From CAMLHP01 sp035707845 (GTDB taxonomy: Bacteria; Gemmatimonadota; Gemmatimonadetes; Gemmatimonadales; GWC2-71-9): 5,720 nt of DNA. The notes beneath the pieces were generated by a model. That model was not told where the DNA came from, searched no databases, and saw only the letters and a list, made by a program, of their open reading frames with translations. Where the stretch lies: assembly GCA_035707845.1 (NCBI GenBank), contig DASSTP010000055.1, positions 1-5,720 of the forward strand. The letters are read 5' to 3'. A program made the position numbers and the translations under genes. Position 1 is the first letter of the stretch. Each line of letters opens with the position of its first letter. Positions 1-5,577 of this stretch are shown here, piece by piece.

Positions 1-45
1 CCCAACTGCGGCACCGTCTATCCGCTGGGCGACTGCTCCGACTGA
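1..45 (+). CDS. 3' end of an upstream gene (partial, last 14 codons)
   Basis: Frame 1 is open from the window edge to a TGA at 43-45 and encodes PNCGTVYPLGDCSD. The stop shares its A with the ATG of the next gene (TGATG), the arrangement of translationally coupled genes, which is the main reason to accept this short tail as real. The product cannot be identified from 14 residues. An N-[C/T]-G-x-x-x tail with a late Cys is loosely reminiscent of the C-terminus of LpxH-like metallophosphoesterases, a family often found next to GT4 glycosyltransferases, but that is a weak inference. Confidence 0.5.
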   Translation, partial: PNCGTVYPLGDCSD

Positions 46-1292
46 TGCCCATGGTCGCTTCAGCGCCTGACGTGTTCGCGACCAGTGCGGCAGCCCAGCT
101 TGACCCTCGGCACTTGCCACCGCTCGAGCGTCCGTCCGCCCGATTCGCGGCAATGGACATCAGCGAGTACTACGGTCCAGACAGCGGCGGCGTGCGGACC
201 TACCTGCACGAGAAGGCGCGCTACATCATGCGGCACGATGAGCTGCGCCTGTCGGTGGTGCTCCCCCACGAGACGAACCGAGTGCATTCGGATGCCGGCG
301 TGCGCGTGTATCGCATCCGCTCGCCCCGTATCCCGTTCCAGGAGACCTATCGCCTCCTCCTCGATCGCGCCGCAGTCGCGTCAGTCATGGCGCACGAACG
401 CCCGGATGTGGTGGAAGTGGGGAGCGCGTACGGCGCGCCCTGGGTGGCGGCCGGTGCAGCCCGCAGGCTCGGGATTCCGCTCGCCTGGTACTTCCATGCC
501 CACCTGCCGCGCATCATCGCGCCGTCAGGAGGCAGTTCGCCCGCGGGCCGTCGCGGTGCCGCCCGTGCGGCGGTGCGCTACGTTCGCGCTATAGCGCGAC
601 GGGTGGACCTGGTGCTTGCCGGAAGCGAATCGGTCCGTCGCGACCTGCACGGCTACGGCATCGCTCACGTTGAAGTGGTGCCGCTGGGTGTCGACACCGA
701 GACTTTTCATCCCTGCCGGCGCGTCGCGCGCGCTGCCACGCTGGCCCGTCTCTCCCTGCCGGATGCTCCGATTGTGCTTTACACCGGGCGCTTCACCGCC
801 GAGAAGCAGCTCGACGCGGCGGTGGCGGCATGGCACCAGGTGCGGACGCCCGATGCCATTCTCGTCCTCGCCGGTGCCGGCCCGCGCGGGAACGCGTTGC
901 GCGCGGCCGGCGGCACTCGCGTCAGGATCCTGCCATTTGAAACCGATCGCGACCGCCTCGCCGATCTCTATGCCGCCGCCGACCTCTACCTCGCGCCCGG
1001 CCCGGCCGAGACATTCGGGCTCTCGGCGCACGAAGCGATGGCGACGGGTACGCCGGTACTGAGCGTGGACGCCGGCGCCGTGGCCGACGCAGTGCGCCAC
1101 GCGGCGTTCGGAGGGACCTGGCCCCTGGACGATGCGGTCGCCATGGCGGCCATGGTGGACCAGCTGCTGGAGGCCGGTCCCGACATGCGTGCTGCGGCGC
1201 GGGCGCATGTCGAGCGGCACCACCAGTGGAGCACCGTGTTCGACCGCCTTTTTGCCGTACACGCGCGGCTCAGGGACGGGGCATACGGATGA
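45..1292 (+). CDS. GT4-family glycosyltransferase (GT-B fold), probably glycolipid or envelope glycan synthesis
   Basis: A 415-residue retaining glycosyltransferase of family GT4, expected to transfer a sugar from an NDP-sugar to a lipid or glycan acceptor at the cytoplasmic face of the membrane. The N-terminal acceptor domain has the glycine-rich loop DSGGVRTYL (G48-G49) and WYFHAHLPR with H151, the place where MgtA/SQD2-type enzymes have their H-x-D-x-P-R. The linker carries VPLGVDTETF (212 on). The C-terminal donor domain has GRFTAEK (R249, K254) and the family EX7E motif in ETFGLSAHEA (E322, E330). The start at 45 is chosen because TGATG overlaps the upstream stop; there is no clear Shine-Dalgarno sequence, so coupling is likely. 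Residues 1-32 are an Ala/Pro-rich extension, and ATG 51 or ATG 153 (residue 37, just before DISEYYG) are alternatives. Length is normal for the family. Sugar and acceptor cannot be read from sequence; mannose, glucose or sulfoquinovose transfer are all possible. Confidence 0.9.
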   Translation: MPMVASAPDVFATSAAAQLDPRHLPPLERPSARFAAMDISEYYGPDSGGVRTYLHEKARYIMRHDELRLSVVLPHETNRVHSDAGVRVYRIRSPRIPFQETYRLLLDRAAVASVMAHERPDVVEVGSAYGAPWVAAGAARRLGIPLAWYFHAHLPRIIAPSGGSSPAGRRGAARAAVRYVRAIARRVDLVLAGSESVRRDLHGYGIAHVEVVPLGVDTETFHPCRRVARAATLARLSLPDAPIVLYTGRFTAEKQLDAAVAAWHQVRTPDAILVLAGAGPRGNALRAAGGTRVRILPFETDRDRLADLYAAADLYLAPGPAETFGLSAHEAMATGTPVLSVDAGAVADAVRHAAFGGTWPLDDAVAMAAMVDQLLEAGPDMRAAARAHVERHHQWSTVFDRLFAVHARLRDGAYG

Positions 1293-2170
1293 TCTCCGTG
1301 CTCGACGCGCACCTGCTGTGCGTGCTCTTCGTCCTGCTGGACATGGCCGCGCGCGCCTGGCGCATCGAGTGGCTGCTCCGGGGCACGGGAACGCGGATCA
1401 CCTTCAACCAGGCGATCGCGATCAACGCGGTGGGAGACGCCGCCTGCGCGGTGACGCCCATGCGCATCGGCGGCGAGCCGGCGCGCCTCTGGGGCATGCT
1501 CAGGGCTGGCGTTCCCACGACCGCTGCGTTTGTGGCCGTCAGTATCGAAATCCTGGCCGCCTGGCCCGTCATCCTGGTAGCCGCCGGCGTCCTCGGTTGG
1601 CTCTTCGCGCCGGAATGGGTCGCCGCGGCGCTGCCGCGGCTGCGTGCGGCAGCAGCGGATGCGTGGATCTGGATCGTGCTGGTGGTGCTCGCGAGTGGAG
1701 CGGCATGGCTGGCGGCGCGGCGGGCGGCGGGCCATGCGGCCGTGGCCCACGCGCGCCGCTCGATTCGGCGCGTGCGCGTCTACTGGCGCCGGATGCCGGG
1801 CTGGCCGGTGGCGGCCAGCGTGCCGATGACGGCCATCAATCTGGTGACCCGCACGGGCATGCTGGTGGCGCTGGCCTCAGCGACGTCGTCCGGGATGGCG
1901 CTGGGCCCGCTCTTCCTTGCGTCCTTCGTGCTGCTGTACGCCCAGCTCATCCTGCCTACCCCGTCCGGCGCCGGCGTGGTGGATCTCGGCCTGCTGGGCG
2001 GCGCCGCCGGCGAGCTCGGCGGCGCCACGCTGCTCTGGTGGCGGCTCTATTCCAGCGGCGTCGGCGTGCTGCTGGGCGCGGCAATCGTGGCGCGGGCCTG
2101 GCTCCGGGACGGGACCTCCCGCCGTGTTAGATTCCCATGGCCAAATCGCAAGGAAACGATCGCTCCATGA
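1289..2170 (+). CDS. Flippase-like integral membrane protein (LPG_synthase_TM / MprF N-terminal domain type)
   Basis: A 293-residue polytopic membrane protein. Hydrophobic segments lie near residues 2-20, 77-107, 125-143, 174-200, 205-225 and 255-272. Two family signatures are recognisable: TPMRIGGEPARL (56-67), matching the usual P-x-R-x-G-E-x-x-R, and PTPSGAGVVDLG (223-234), matching P-x-P-G-G-x-G-x-x-E, here with D232 for the usual Glu. It lacks the soluble aminoacyl-transferase domain of full MprF, so it should not synthesise lysyl-phosphatidylglycerol; stand-alone members are thought to move or handle lipids or glycolipids, but their function is poorly defined. The start at 1289 overlaps the glycosyltransferase stop as ATGA; ATG 1226 in the same frame lies deep inside the previous gene and is less likely. 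The protein seems to begin directly at the helix leading to the R-x-E-W-L-L segment, so the first helix usual in the family may be missing. Coupling to the GT4 gene suggests a shared lipid substrate. Confidence 0.8.
   Translation: MISVLDAHLLCVLFVLLDMAARAWRIEWLLRGTGTRITFNQAIAINAVGDAACAVTPMRIGGEPARLWGMLRAGVPTTAAFVAVSIEILAAWPVILVAAGVLGWLFAPEWVAAALPRLRAAAADAWIWIVLVVLASGAAWLAARRAAGHAAVAHARRSIRRVRVYWRRMPGWPVAASVPMTAINLVTRTGMLVALASATSSGMALGPLFLASFVLLYAQLILPTPSGAGVVDLGLLGGAAGELGGATLLWWRLYSSGVGVLLGAAIVARAWLRDGTSRRVRFPWPNRKETIAP
2128..2133 (+). promoter_or_regulatory. Possible -10 element for aspA inside the flippase gene
   Basis: TAGATT fits the loose TAnnnT pattern of a -10 box. Transcription would start near 2140, giving a leader of about 27 nt that contains the AAGGA at 2150-2154 ahead of ATG 2167. 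No convincing -35 hexamer is seen 16-18 nt upstream. It would allow aspA to be expressed apart from the envelope genes. Weak evidence. Confidence 0.3.
2150..2154 (+). promoter_or_regulatory. Shine-Dalgarno sequence supporting the aspA start at 2167
   Basis: AAGGA (extended to AAGGAAA) lies 12 nt before ATG 2167 and downstream of the alternative ATG 2137, which has no purine-rich site in front of it. Together with the ATGA overlap at 2167-2170 it favours the shorter reading of the enzyme. Confidence 0.55.
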
Positions 2171-3588
2171 CCGACGCTACCCGCACCGAACGTGACCCTC
2201 TCGGCGAGATGCCGGTTCCCGCCGACGCGCTCTACGGCATCCAGACGCTGCGCGCGCACCAGAACTTCCCCATCTCCGGCCTGCGGCCGCTGCCCGCCTT
2301 CGTGGATGCGGTCATCTGGATCAAGCGCTCCGCGGCCGAGACGCACCGGAAGACAGGGCGGCTCGATGCTCGGCTGGCCGATGCCATCATCCAGGCCGCC
2401 GACGAAGTGCTTGGCGGGCAGTATCGCGATCAATTCATCGTGGATGTCTACCAGGCGGGTGCGGGCACGTCGCACAACATGAATTGCAACGAGGTCCTCG
2501 CCAATCGCGCCAACCAGTTGCTGGGCGGCAAGCTGGGGAGCTACCAGCCGGTGCATCCCAATGATCACGTCAACATGGCACAGAGCACCAATGACGTGAT
2601 CCCCACGGCCATGCGGCTCGCCACCCTGGCCACGCTGCCCGGCCTCATCGACGCCATGGACCGGCTGGCCGCCGCGTTCGCCCGCAAGGGCGAAGCGTTC
2701 GACGACATCATCAAGAGCGGCCGGACGCACTTGCAGGACGCCACCCCGATCCGCCTGGGCCAGGAGTTCAGGGCCTACGGCCGCACCGTGACCCGGCACA
2801 GGGAAAAGCTCGCTGACGCCGCGGAATGGCTCCGCGAAATGAACATCGGCGGGTCGGCCGTGGGCACCGGCCTCAATGTGGAGCCTGAATATCCCGCGCT
2901 CATGGTCGAGTACCTTTCGCGCATCACCGGCATGGAACTCCGGGAGGCGGATGACCGGATCCAGCTCATGCAGTCGATGGGCGATATCGCCACCTTCAGC
3001 GGCGCCCTGCGTGCCTGGGTGATCGACCTGGCCAAGATCGCCAACGATGTCCGCCTGCTTGCCTCCGGCCCACGCACCGGCCTGGCCGAGATCAACCTGC
3101 CCGCGGTGCAGCCGGGATCGAGCATCATGCCGGGCAAGGTGAATCCGTCGATCGCCGAGATGGTGAACCAGGTCTGCTATCAGGCGCTGGGGCTCGATAC
3201 CACGGTGGCGATGGCTGCGGAAGCGGGCCAGCTCGAGCTCAACGTGATGATGCCGGTCATCACCCACAACGTCGTCTTCATGCTCATCATCCTCGCCAAC
3301 GCCACGCGGGTCTTCGCCGAGCGCTGCGTCGAGGGGATCGAAGCGGATGCCGGACAGTGCGCCTACTGGCTGGAGCGCTCACCGGCGCTGGTAACGGCGC
3401 TGGCGCCGAAGATCGGCTACGCCGAGGCGGCCAAGCTCGCCAAGGAGGCGGTGGCTTCGGGCCTCACCGTGCGGGAGTTGGTCACGAAGAAGGGTGTGCT
3501 GGATCCGAGGGAGATGGACGCGGTGCTGGATCTCCGCGCGATGACCGAGCTCGGTGTGCCGGGCGCCGGCGCGCCCCTGGGCGGCTGA
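2167..3588 (+). CDS. aspA: Aspartate ammonia-lyase (class II fumarase/aspartase superfamily)
   Basis: A 473-residue cytoplasmic enzyme that should convert L-aspartate reversibly to fumarate and ammonia. It begins with the typical ERDPLGEMPVPADALYGIQT. Active-site segments are all present: AGTSHNMNCNEVLAN (T101), QSTND (S140, T141, N142), SGRTHLQDATP (T187, H188) and the superfamily loop GSSIMPGKVNP (317-327) with the catalytic serine S318, K324 and N326. These positions coincide with those I recall for the Bacillus aspartase AspB. MAAEAGQLELNVMMPVI after the loop is the aspartase form; fumarases usually have a G-G-x-x-G-x-F-E-L-N version there. Fumarase activity or a related amino-acid lyase cannot be fully excluded. 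The start at 2167 (ATGA overlap, SD at 2150) is preferred; ATG 2137 would add ten residues. Length is normal and no disruption is seen. Its coupling to envelope genes is unusual and no metabolic reason is evident. Confidence 0.88.
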   Translation: MTDATRTERDPLGEMPVPADALYGIQTLRAHQNFPISGLRPLPAFVDAVIWIKRSAAETHRKTGRLDARLADAIIQAADEVLGGQYRDQFIVDVYQAGAGTSHNMNCNEVLANRANQLLGGKLGSYQPVHPNDHVNMAQSTNDVIPTAMRLATLATLPGLIDAMDRLAAAFARKGEAFDDIIKSGRTHLQDATPIRLGQEFRAYGRTVTRHREKLADAAEWLREMNIGGSAVGTGLNVEPEYPALMVEYLSRITGMELREADDRIQLMQSMGDIATFSGALRAWVIDLAKIANDVRLLASGPRTGLAEINLPAVQPGSSIMPGKVNPSIAEMVNQVCYQALGLDTTVAMAAEAGQLELNVMMPVITHNVVFMLIILANATRVFAERCVEGIEADAGQCAYWLERSPALVTALAPKIGYAEAAKLAKEAVASGLTVRELVTKKGVLDPREMDAVLDLRAMTELGVPGAGAPLGG

Positions 3589-3597
3589 CCTTCAATG

Positions 3598-3620
3598 CGG
3601 TGCCGGCTCGACCGGCGCCG
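3598..3620 (+). other. 9-bp inverted repeat between aspA and the Rrf2 gene (attenuator, terminator or operator candidate)
   Basis: CGGTGCCGG (3598-3606) pairs with CCGGCGCCG (3612-3620) around a 5-nt loop; all nine pairs form, one of them a G-U. It fills most of the 44-nt gap, starting 10 nt after the aspA stop and ending 12 nt before GTG 3633. No T-run follows, so it is not a canonical intrinsic terminator. As DNA it is a near-palindrome, so it could also be a binding site for the dimeric Rrf2 regulator encoded next to it. Its function is inferred only from position. Confidence 0.45.
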
Positions 3621-3632
3621 GGGACGGAAACC

Positions 3633-4091
3633 GTGCGCGTAACGACATGGACGGAATACAGCCTGATCATCGTCCTGCACCTCGCCCGCCGCACCAGCGA
3701 CGGCGCGGAGCCGGTGGCGGCGCGCGAACTGGCGGAGGCGGAGCGCCTGCCCGGGGACTACGTGGAGCAGATCCTGCTGCGGCTTCGCCGCGCGGGAGTC
3801 GTCGAGAGCATGCGCGGCGCCCGCGGTGGCTACCGCCTGGCCCGGCCCTCCAGCCAGATCTCGGTACGCGACGTCATGACCGCGTCCGAGCACCAGACCT
3901 TCGAGGTCAATTGCGAAAGCCACCCGGTCAACGCCGAGCGGTGCGGCACCGCCGCGTCGTGCAGCATCCGGCCGGTCTGGCAGGCCCTGCAGCAGCGGAT
4001 CGATGGCCTGCTCGAAAGCATCACACTGGAAGACCTGCTGAAGCAGGAGCCGCAGGTGCAGGAACTGGTGACGCTGCAGTCGGCGGTGTGA
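3633..4091 (+). CDS. Rrf2-family transcriptional regulator, IscR-like with a three-cysteine cluster
   Basis: A 152-residue protein with the Rrf2 opening MRVTTWTEYSLIIVLHLARR, a winged helix-turn-helix (about 27-70, with LPGDYVEQILLRLRRAGVV as the helix pair and RGARGGYRLAR as the wing) and a C-terminal helix ending TLEDLL. Cysteines C94, C104 and C110 make a C-X9-C-X5-C cluster where IscR binds a [2Fe-2S] group through C-X5-C-X5-C-X2-H; the position of the IscR His is R113 here, as in CSIRPVW. An Fe-S or redox-sensing role is therefore plausible but the ligand set differs from that of E. coli IscR. The start is GTG 3633, with a weak purine-rich site (GGGGACGGAAA, 3620-3630). The frame stays open upstream into aspA, but the family N-terminus fixes the start. 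Targets are unknown; autoregulation through the inverted repeat at 3598-3620, or control of the downstream MoeB-rhodanese gene, are possibilities. Confidence 0.87.
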   Translation: MRVTTWTEYSLIIVLHLARRTSDGAEPVAARELAEAERLPGDYVEQILLRLRRAGVVESMRGARGGYRLARPSSQISVRDVMTASEHQTFEVNCESHPVNAERCGTAASCSIRPVWQALQQRIDGLLESITLEDLLKQEPQVQELVTLQSAV

Positions 4092-4143
4092 GCTGTGCGC
4101 TGTGCGCTATGCGCTATGCGCTGTGCGCTCTGCGCTATGCGCT
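4092..4143 (+). repeat. Heptanucleotide tandem array A: seven GCTNTGC units plus GCT
   Basis: Seven perfect-length 7-nt units begin directly after the Rrf2 stop codon. Only the fourth base of the unit varies, in order G, G, A, A, G, C, A; the array ends with a partial GCT. The seven bases just before it (4085-4091, GGTGTGA, including the stop codon) match the unit at five positions, as if the array grew from the gene's own end. Overlapping GCGC-NNN-GCGC stretches could form tiny hairpins. The period is not a multiple of three, so this is not coding-type repetition. Confidence 0.9.
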
Positions 4144-4151
4144 GAAGGTTC

Positions 4152-4220
4152 GCGACTTGCGACTTGCGACCTGCGACCTGCGACCTGCGACTTGCGACTT
4201 GCGACCAGTGACCTGCGACC
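4152..4220 (+). repeat. Heptanucleotide tandem array B: GCGACYT, about ten units
   Basis: Units of GCGACTT or GCGACCT run in the order TT, TT, CT, CT, CT, TT, TT, followed by two degenerate units (GCGACCA, GTGACCT) and a final six-base GCGACC. It lies 8 nt after array A. Read as TGCGACY it shares the TGCG core with array A (TGCGCTR), so the two are probably diverged versions of one repeat family, out of register by one base. It ends ten bases before the next gene's ATG and so forms most of that gene's leader. The type resembles the heptanucleotide STRR repeats known from cyanobacteria; its function is unknown. Confidence 0.92.
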
Positions 4221-4230
4221 GTGATATACC

Positions 4231-5376
4231 ATGTCCACTCCCGATTCCCCCTTCACCCAGCGCGAGATGATGCGCTACGCTCGGCAGTTTACCCTGCCGG
4301 AGCTGGGCGCCGAGGGCCAGGCGCGCCTCAAGCAGGGGCGCGTGCTCGTGATCGGCGCTGGCGGTCTGGGCTCTCCCGCGTTGCTCTATCTCGCGTCGGC
4401 CGGGGTTGGCACCGTTGGGGTGGTGGACTTTGACAACGTCGAGCGGTCCAACCTTCACCGTCAGGTGTTGCATGGGGAAAGCAGCCTCGGCCAACCCAAG
4501 GTCGCCTCGGCGGCGGAGCGGCTCAGCGACCTGAACCCCGACATCACCGTCACGACGCACGACGTACGACTTACGTCCGAGAATGCGCTTGGCATTCTCG
4601 CCAACTACGACGTCATCGTGGATGGCTCGGACAACTTCCCCACGCGTTACCTGGTCAACGACGCGTGTGTGCTGAGCGGCAAGCCCCTGGTCTACGCGGC
4701 CATTTTCCGGTTTGAGGGGCAGGCGGCGGTGTTCGCCCAGCCGGACGGGCCGTGCTACCGATGCCTCTATCCCGAGCCGCCACCGCCCGGCCTGGTACCG
4801 ACGTGCGCTGAAGCTGGTGTCCTCGGAGTGCTGCCCGGTGTCCTCGGCAGCATCCAGGCGCTGGAGGCCATCAAGCTCGTGGCAGGCATCGGGAGCTCAC
4901 TCAGCGGCAGGCTCCTGGTATTTGACGCACTGCGGTTGCGCTTCCGCGAGCTGGCCATCGAGCGGGATCCCGGCTGTCCGGTGTGCGGCGAGAATCCCAG
5001 CGTGCGGGAGCTGGTGGACTACGAAGCGTTTTGTGGCCTTGAGAGCGGGGCAGGGCAGGAGGCGGAGATTTCGGCGCAGGAGCTGGCTGCGTCGCTCGAG
5101 GGCAGTGCGCCGCCGGTCGTGCTCGATGTGCGCGAGCCGCATGAATGGGAGATCGTGGCGCTGGAGGGCGCGACCCTGATCCCGCTCGGCACCCTGCCGG
5201 CACGCTTGGGCGAACTGGATCCGGCCCGGCCCATCGTCACCATGTGCCACAAGGGCACGCGATCGATGCGTGCGCTCGAGCTGCTGCGGGCAGCAGGTTT
5301 TGCGGATGTGCGGAGCTTGAGAGGTGGGGTGGATGCCTGGGCCCGGGATGTGGCACCCGGCCTGCCGCGATATTGA
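4231..5376 (+). CDS. moeZ: MoeB/ThiF-type E1-like adenylyltransferase fused to a rhodanese domain (sulfur carrier activation)
   Basis: A 381-residue two-domain enzyme. Residues about 9-260 form the E1-like domain: RYARQ with R18, nucleotide loop GAGGLGS (42-48), DFDNVERSNLHRQ (D66, R77), GQPK with K90 and DGSDN with D134, all matching the ATP-site residues of E. coli MoeB. The zinc site is CYRC (175-178) plus CPVC (249-252), and C192 is the conserved Cys of TCAEAGV. Residues about 275-381 are a rhodanese domain with LDVREPHEWE (D299) and the active loop CHKGTRS with persulfide cysteine C339. Family members adenylate the C-terminal Gly-Gly of ubiquitin-like sulfur carriers (MoaD, ThiS or CysO types) and pass sulfur to them for molybdopterin, thiamine, cysteine or tRNA thiolation. 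No carrier gene is in the window, so the pathway is open. ATG 4231 gives the usual N-terminus but has no Shine-Dalgarno sequence; its leader is a heptamer array. Both active sites look intact. Confidence 0.92.
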   Translation: MSTPDSPFTQREMMRYARQFTLPELGAEGQARLKQGRVLVIGAGGLGSPALLYLASAGVGTVGVVDFDNVERSNLHRQVLHGESSLGQPKVASAAERLSDLNPDITVTTHDVRLTSENALGILANYDVIVDGSDNFPTRYLVNDACVLSGKPLVYAAIFRFEGQAAVFAQPDGPCYRCLYPEPPPPGLVPTCAEAGVLGVLPGVLGSIQALEAIKLVAGIGSSLSGRLLVFDALRLRFRELAIERDPGCPVCGENPSVRELVDYEAFCGLESGAGQEAEISAQELAASLEGSAPPVVLDVREPHEWEIVALEGATLIPLGTLPARLGELDPARPIVTMCHKGTRSMRALELLRAAGFADVRSLRGGVDAWARDVAPGLPRY

Positions 5377-5377
5377 G

Positions 5378-5404
5378 TGGAGGGCCCGGGGCCGGCGCCC
5401 TCCA
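5378..5404 (+). terminator. GC-rich hairpin between the convergent moeZ and tRNA-Leu genes
   Basis: TGGAGGGC (5378-5385) pairs perfectly with GCCCTCCA (5397-5404) around an 11-nt GC-rich loop, starting two bases after the moeZ stop. The symmetric stem could serve transcripts from either side, since the tRNA gene points toward it. Neither strand has a T-run after the stem, so it is not a standard intrinsic terminator; it may be a 3'-end stabiliser or need Rho. Confidence 0.5.
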
Positions 5405-5416
5405 GGGTACTGCCAG

Positions 5417-5500
5417 TGCCGAAGGGGGGACTCGAACCCCCACGGGCTTGCGCCCACTGCGCCCTGAACGCAGCGCGTCTACCAATTCCACCACTTCGGC
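5417..5500 (-). tRNA. tRNA-Leu (anticodon CAG)
   Basis: The reverse complement of this stretch folds as an 84-nt class II tRNA. The acceptor stem GCCGAAG/CTTCGGC is perfect, with discriminator A. The D loop contains AATTGGTAGA, the anticodon stem CTGCG/CGCAG encloses TTCAGGG with CAG at 5464-5466, and the T arm is GGGGG-TTCGAGT-CCCCC. The long variable arm (GGGC/GCCC stem with a GCAA loop) and the anticodon identify leucine, reading CUG codons. The 3' CCA is not encoded (CTG follows the discriminator), so it must be added by a nucleotidyltransferase. Confidence 0.97.
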
Positions 5501-5509
5501 GAGCCGCGT

Positions 5510-5538
5510 AAAGTACGGCCCCGATGGTCCATAATCAA
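5510..5538 (-). promoter_or_regulatory. Sigma70-like promoter for tRNA-Leu
   Basis: On the minus strand, TTGATT (5533-5538) and TACTTT (5510-5515) are spaced by exactly 17 nt. The start would fall near 5503, a few bases ahead of the mature tRNA. The bases after the -10 (ACGCGGCTC) are GC-rich, as in stringently controlled stable-RNA promoters. Matches to consensus are 4/6 and 3/6, so spacing and position carry most of the weight. Confidence 0.55.
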
Positions 5539-5548
5539 GCGGGAATCG

Positions 5549-5577
5549 TTGACCTGACCGATGCCGCTTTCTATTCT
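5549..5577 (+). promoter_or_regulatory. Sigma70-like promoter for smpB
   Basis: TTGACC (5549-5554, 5/6 to consensus) and TATTCT (5572-5577, 4/6) are separated by 17 nt. Transcription would begin near 5584, leaving a very short leader of about 12 nt whose 5' end overlaps the Shine-Dalgarno sequence. It stands back-to-back with the tRNA promoter, with ten bases between the two -35 boxes. Confidence 0.55.

Noticed and set aside
986..1750. Minus-strand open frame (254 codons) across the GT4/flippase junction
   Set aside because: It is antisense to two genes with clear family signatures, and its composition is a low-complexity R/H/G/P shadow.
1132..2130. Plus-strand open frame of 332 codons overlapping the flippase gene
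   Set aside because: The translation is an Arg/Gly/Ala-rich shadow, while the competing frame carries transmembrane helices and the family signatures.
1289..2170. Full MprF lysyl-phosphatidylglycerol synthase
   Set aside because: Only the membrane flippase-like part is present; there is no soluble aminoacyl-transferase domain, and the next gene is aspartase.
2047..3267. Long minus-strand open frame (406 codons) opposite aspA
   Set aside because: It lies entirely antisense to a gene with complete aspartase active-site motifs, its translation is rich in H, R, G and D without any recognisable domain, and such shadows are expected in GC-rich coding DNA.
2167..3588. Class II fumarase (FumC) as the product
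   Set aside because: The shared superfamily loop is present, but the segment after it (MAAEAGQLELN) and the N-terminal DPLGEMPVPADALYGIQT are of the aspartase type.
3357..3632. Upstream extension of the Rrf2 reading frame into aspA
   Set aside because: The Rrf2 family starts at the residues encoded from GTG 3633; the extension is a Gly/Arg-rich out-of-frame reading of aspA.
4092..4220. CRISPR array
   Set aside because: The units are 7 nt with no spacers and no cas genes nearby.
3554..4270. Open frame of 238 codons reading through the Rrf2 gene and both heptamer arrays
   Set aside because: It is out of frame with the real regulator, and its tail is only the translated 7-nt repeat; the repeat period keeps several frames open by chance.
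5378..5404. Canonical intrinsic terminator
   Set aside because: The stem is strong, but no T-run follows on either strand, so it is listed only as a possible terminator hairpin.
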